Source: Bordetella parapertussis
Lineage (GTDB): Bacteria > Pseudomonadota > Gammaproteobacteria > Burkholderiales > Burkholderiaceae_C
NCBI GenBank assembly: GCA_945878065.1
Contig: CAMDXA010000023.1
Coordinates: 1-34,037 of the forward strand
Length of the DNA stretch: 34,037 nucleotides
Reading direction: 5' to 3'
Position numbers and translations under genes: made by a program
The notes under the pieces: model-generated
Told to the model about the DNA's origin: nothing
The model's database searches: none
The model's input: the letters and a program-made list of their open reading frames with translations, nothing else
Shown: piece after piece, positions 32,855 through 34,037 of the stretch
Numbering within the stretch: position 1 is the stretch's first letter
Layout of the letters: each line of letters opens with the position of its first letter

Positions 32855-34037
32855 ATGAATACCCAACTCAAGCTCTGCCTTTTTCCTGCGACATTCAGCT
32901 TGAGCTGCATGTTAATGCTTGCGCCGTTCAACGCGGTGGCTGCGACTCCCCGCAACGACCAAGCCCACCAGCCGCTTTCCGCCATCAGCGATGCGCAGTG
33001 GAACACCGACACAGCACGCCACTTGCTGGAACGCGCAGGTTTTGGCGGTACACCGCAAGAAGTAGCGCGGTTCGCTGCCATGACGCCTTCTCAGGCTGTC
33101 AACACTTTGGTGCGTTACCAAAGCACCCCAGACAGCTTCACCCCGTTTGAAGATTCCGGCTCGCACGACGACGGCTTGGAGCCCTTCGCCAGCTCGCGCC
33201 CCGCCGCCACGGATTTGGCCAAGAAAAGTGGCGAATCGCTGGGTGTGAAAGTCAAACCCGCAGGTAACCGCCGGGCGCAACAAGTGGCTGACCGTTATTT
33301 GTATTGGCTGCGTGCCTCGCGGCTGGAAACACACCGTCTGGGCTATTGGTGGGCCAACCGCATGCTCACCACACCTCGGCCTTTGCAAGAAAAACTCACG
33401 CTGTTTTGGCACGGGCATTTCGCCACCAGCGAAGAAAAAGTGCGCGACTACCGCAAGCTGCAAATTCAAAACGACACATTGCGTCAAAACGCCAACGGCA
33501 AGTTCCGCGACCTGATGCTTGCTGTGGCGAAAGACCCGGCCATGCTGGCCTTTTTAGATGCTGGTGTGAACGTCAAAGGTGCGCCGAATGAAAACTTCGC
33601 ACGCGAAATCATGGAGTTGTTCACCATGGGCGTGGGCCATTACACCGAGGCCGACATCAAAGAAGCCGCGCGTGCATTCACCGGTTGGAATTACGACAAG
33701 TTGAAGTTTGTGGTCAACCCCGCGCAACATGACGACAGCCTGAAAACCGTGCTCGGCCAGACCGGGCGTTTTGACGGTGAACAAGTCATCGACATACTGC
33801 TGGCCCAACCGGCCACTGCAGACTTCATCGCCGCCAAGCTCTACCGTTATTTCGTGCGCGAAGACTTGTCGCCGGAACTGCAAAAACAACTCGGGCAATT
33901 GCTGCGTGATTCGCGTTACGACATCGCTGTTTTTCTGGAAACCGTGTTTTTATCGAATGATTTTTACAGCCCAACATCCATGGCCTCGCGCATCAAGCCG
34001 CCGGTGGAGTTATTGATTTCCACCTATAAAAAAATGG
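32855..34037 (+). CDS. DUF1800 family exported protein, 5' part (3' truncated by window)
   Basis: The + strand frame from ATG 32855 stays open to the last base (394 codons visible). An ATG four codons earlier (32843) is an equally possible start. The N-terminus is a signal peptide (QLKLCLFPATFSLSCMLMLA, cleavage near AVAA). The DUF1800 hallmarks follow: HLLERAGFGGTPQEV, LTLFWHGHFATSEEKV, NENFAREIMELFTMGVGHYTEADIKEAARAFTGW in pieces, and AAKLYRYFV. DUF1800 genes are usually followed by a DUF1501 gene encoding a partner; that would be just beyond the window. The role of the pair is not settled. Confidence 0.9.
   Translation, partial: MNTQLKLCLFPATFSLSCMLMLAPFNAVAATPRNDQAHQPLSAISDAQWNTDTARHLLERAGFGGTPQEVARFAAMTPSQAVNTLVRYQSTPDSFTPFEDSGSHDDGLEPFASSRPAATDLAKKSGESLGVKVKPAGNRRAQQVADRYLYWLRASRLETHRLGYWWANRMLTTPRPLQEKLTLFWHGHFATSEEKVRDYRKLQIQNDTLRQNANGKFRDLMLAVAKDPAMLAFLDAGVNVKGAPNENFAREIMELFTMGVGHYTEADIKEAARAFTGWNYDKLKFVVNPAQHDDSLKTVLGQTGRFDGEQVIDILLAQPATADFIAAKLYRYFVREDLSPELQKQLGQLLRDSRYDIAVFLETVFLSNDFYSPTSMASRIKPPVELLISTYKKM

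Overview
The window looks like a chromosomal segment of a betaproteobacterium, probably order Burkholderiales and near the Comamonadaceae. This rests on overall gene content and protein style: a DUF1640 coiled-coil protein, liv-type ABC transporters next to acyl-CoA ligases, and tightly packed operons with ATGA overlaps. No rRNA, tRNA or CRISPR array was seen.

Layout. (1) 1-3411: the 3' end of a very large surface-type protein, with MBG/YDG adhesin modules followed by about 109 octapeptide repeats and a proline-rich tail. (2) 3416-3769 (-): a small winged-helix regulator, divergent across an AT-rich region from a four-gene + strand run (pirin, nitronate-monooxygenase-like flavoprotein, fatty-acid desaturase-like membrane protein, secreted class C beta-lactamase-type serine hydrolase; 3984-8232). 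(3) 8233-9135: a repeat-rich island with a 36-bp tandem duplication, a REP-like inverted repeat, and an exact 82-bp direct repeat bracketing a small DUF1640 gene. (4) 9136-12503 (-): a thiolase and a FadB-like multifunctional beta-oxidation enzyme. (5) 12646-19123 (+): five tightly packed genes that match the acyclic terpene utilization (Atu) pathway: SDR (atuB), geranyl-CoA carboxylase beta (atuC), citronellyl-CoA dehydrogenase (atuD), isohexenylglutaconyl-CoA hydratase (atuE) and the biotin-containing alpha subunit (atuF). (6) 19105-25699 (-): a livHMGF-ligase-livK operon, i.e. a branched-chain-amino-acid-type ABC importer with an embedded AMP-forming acyl-CoA ligase. (7) 25951-28360 (+): a TetR regulator (AtuR-like) and an AtuA homologue split into two overlapping genes. 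(8) 28372-34037: a 2-keto-4-pentenoate hydratase-like enzyme, a PPK2 polyphosphate kinase, a - strand group (alpha/beta hydrolase, BchC-like dehydrogenase, cupin, 43-aa membrane peptide), a DUF423 membrane protein, and the 5' part of a DUF1800 gene.

How it fits together. The central 19 kb reads as one catabolic island for citronellol/geraniol-type branched isoprenoid acids. The inferred flow is: the ABC system imports an acid; the ligase activates it to a CoA thioester; AtuD makes the 2,3-enoyl-CoA; AtuC/AtuF carboxylate the beta-methyl group; AtuE hydrates the product; the thiolase/FadB pair carries out beta-oxidation of what remains. AtuR probably controls it. The lyase that should follow AtuE is not in the window. 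Assignment to Atu rather than to the related leucine/isovalerate (Liu) pathway rests on the co-occurrence of AtuA, AtuB and AtuD-like sequences and is strong but not proven. The least familiar material is the octapeptide-repeat protein and the repeat-flanked DUF1640 unit.
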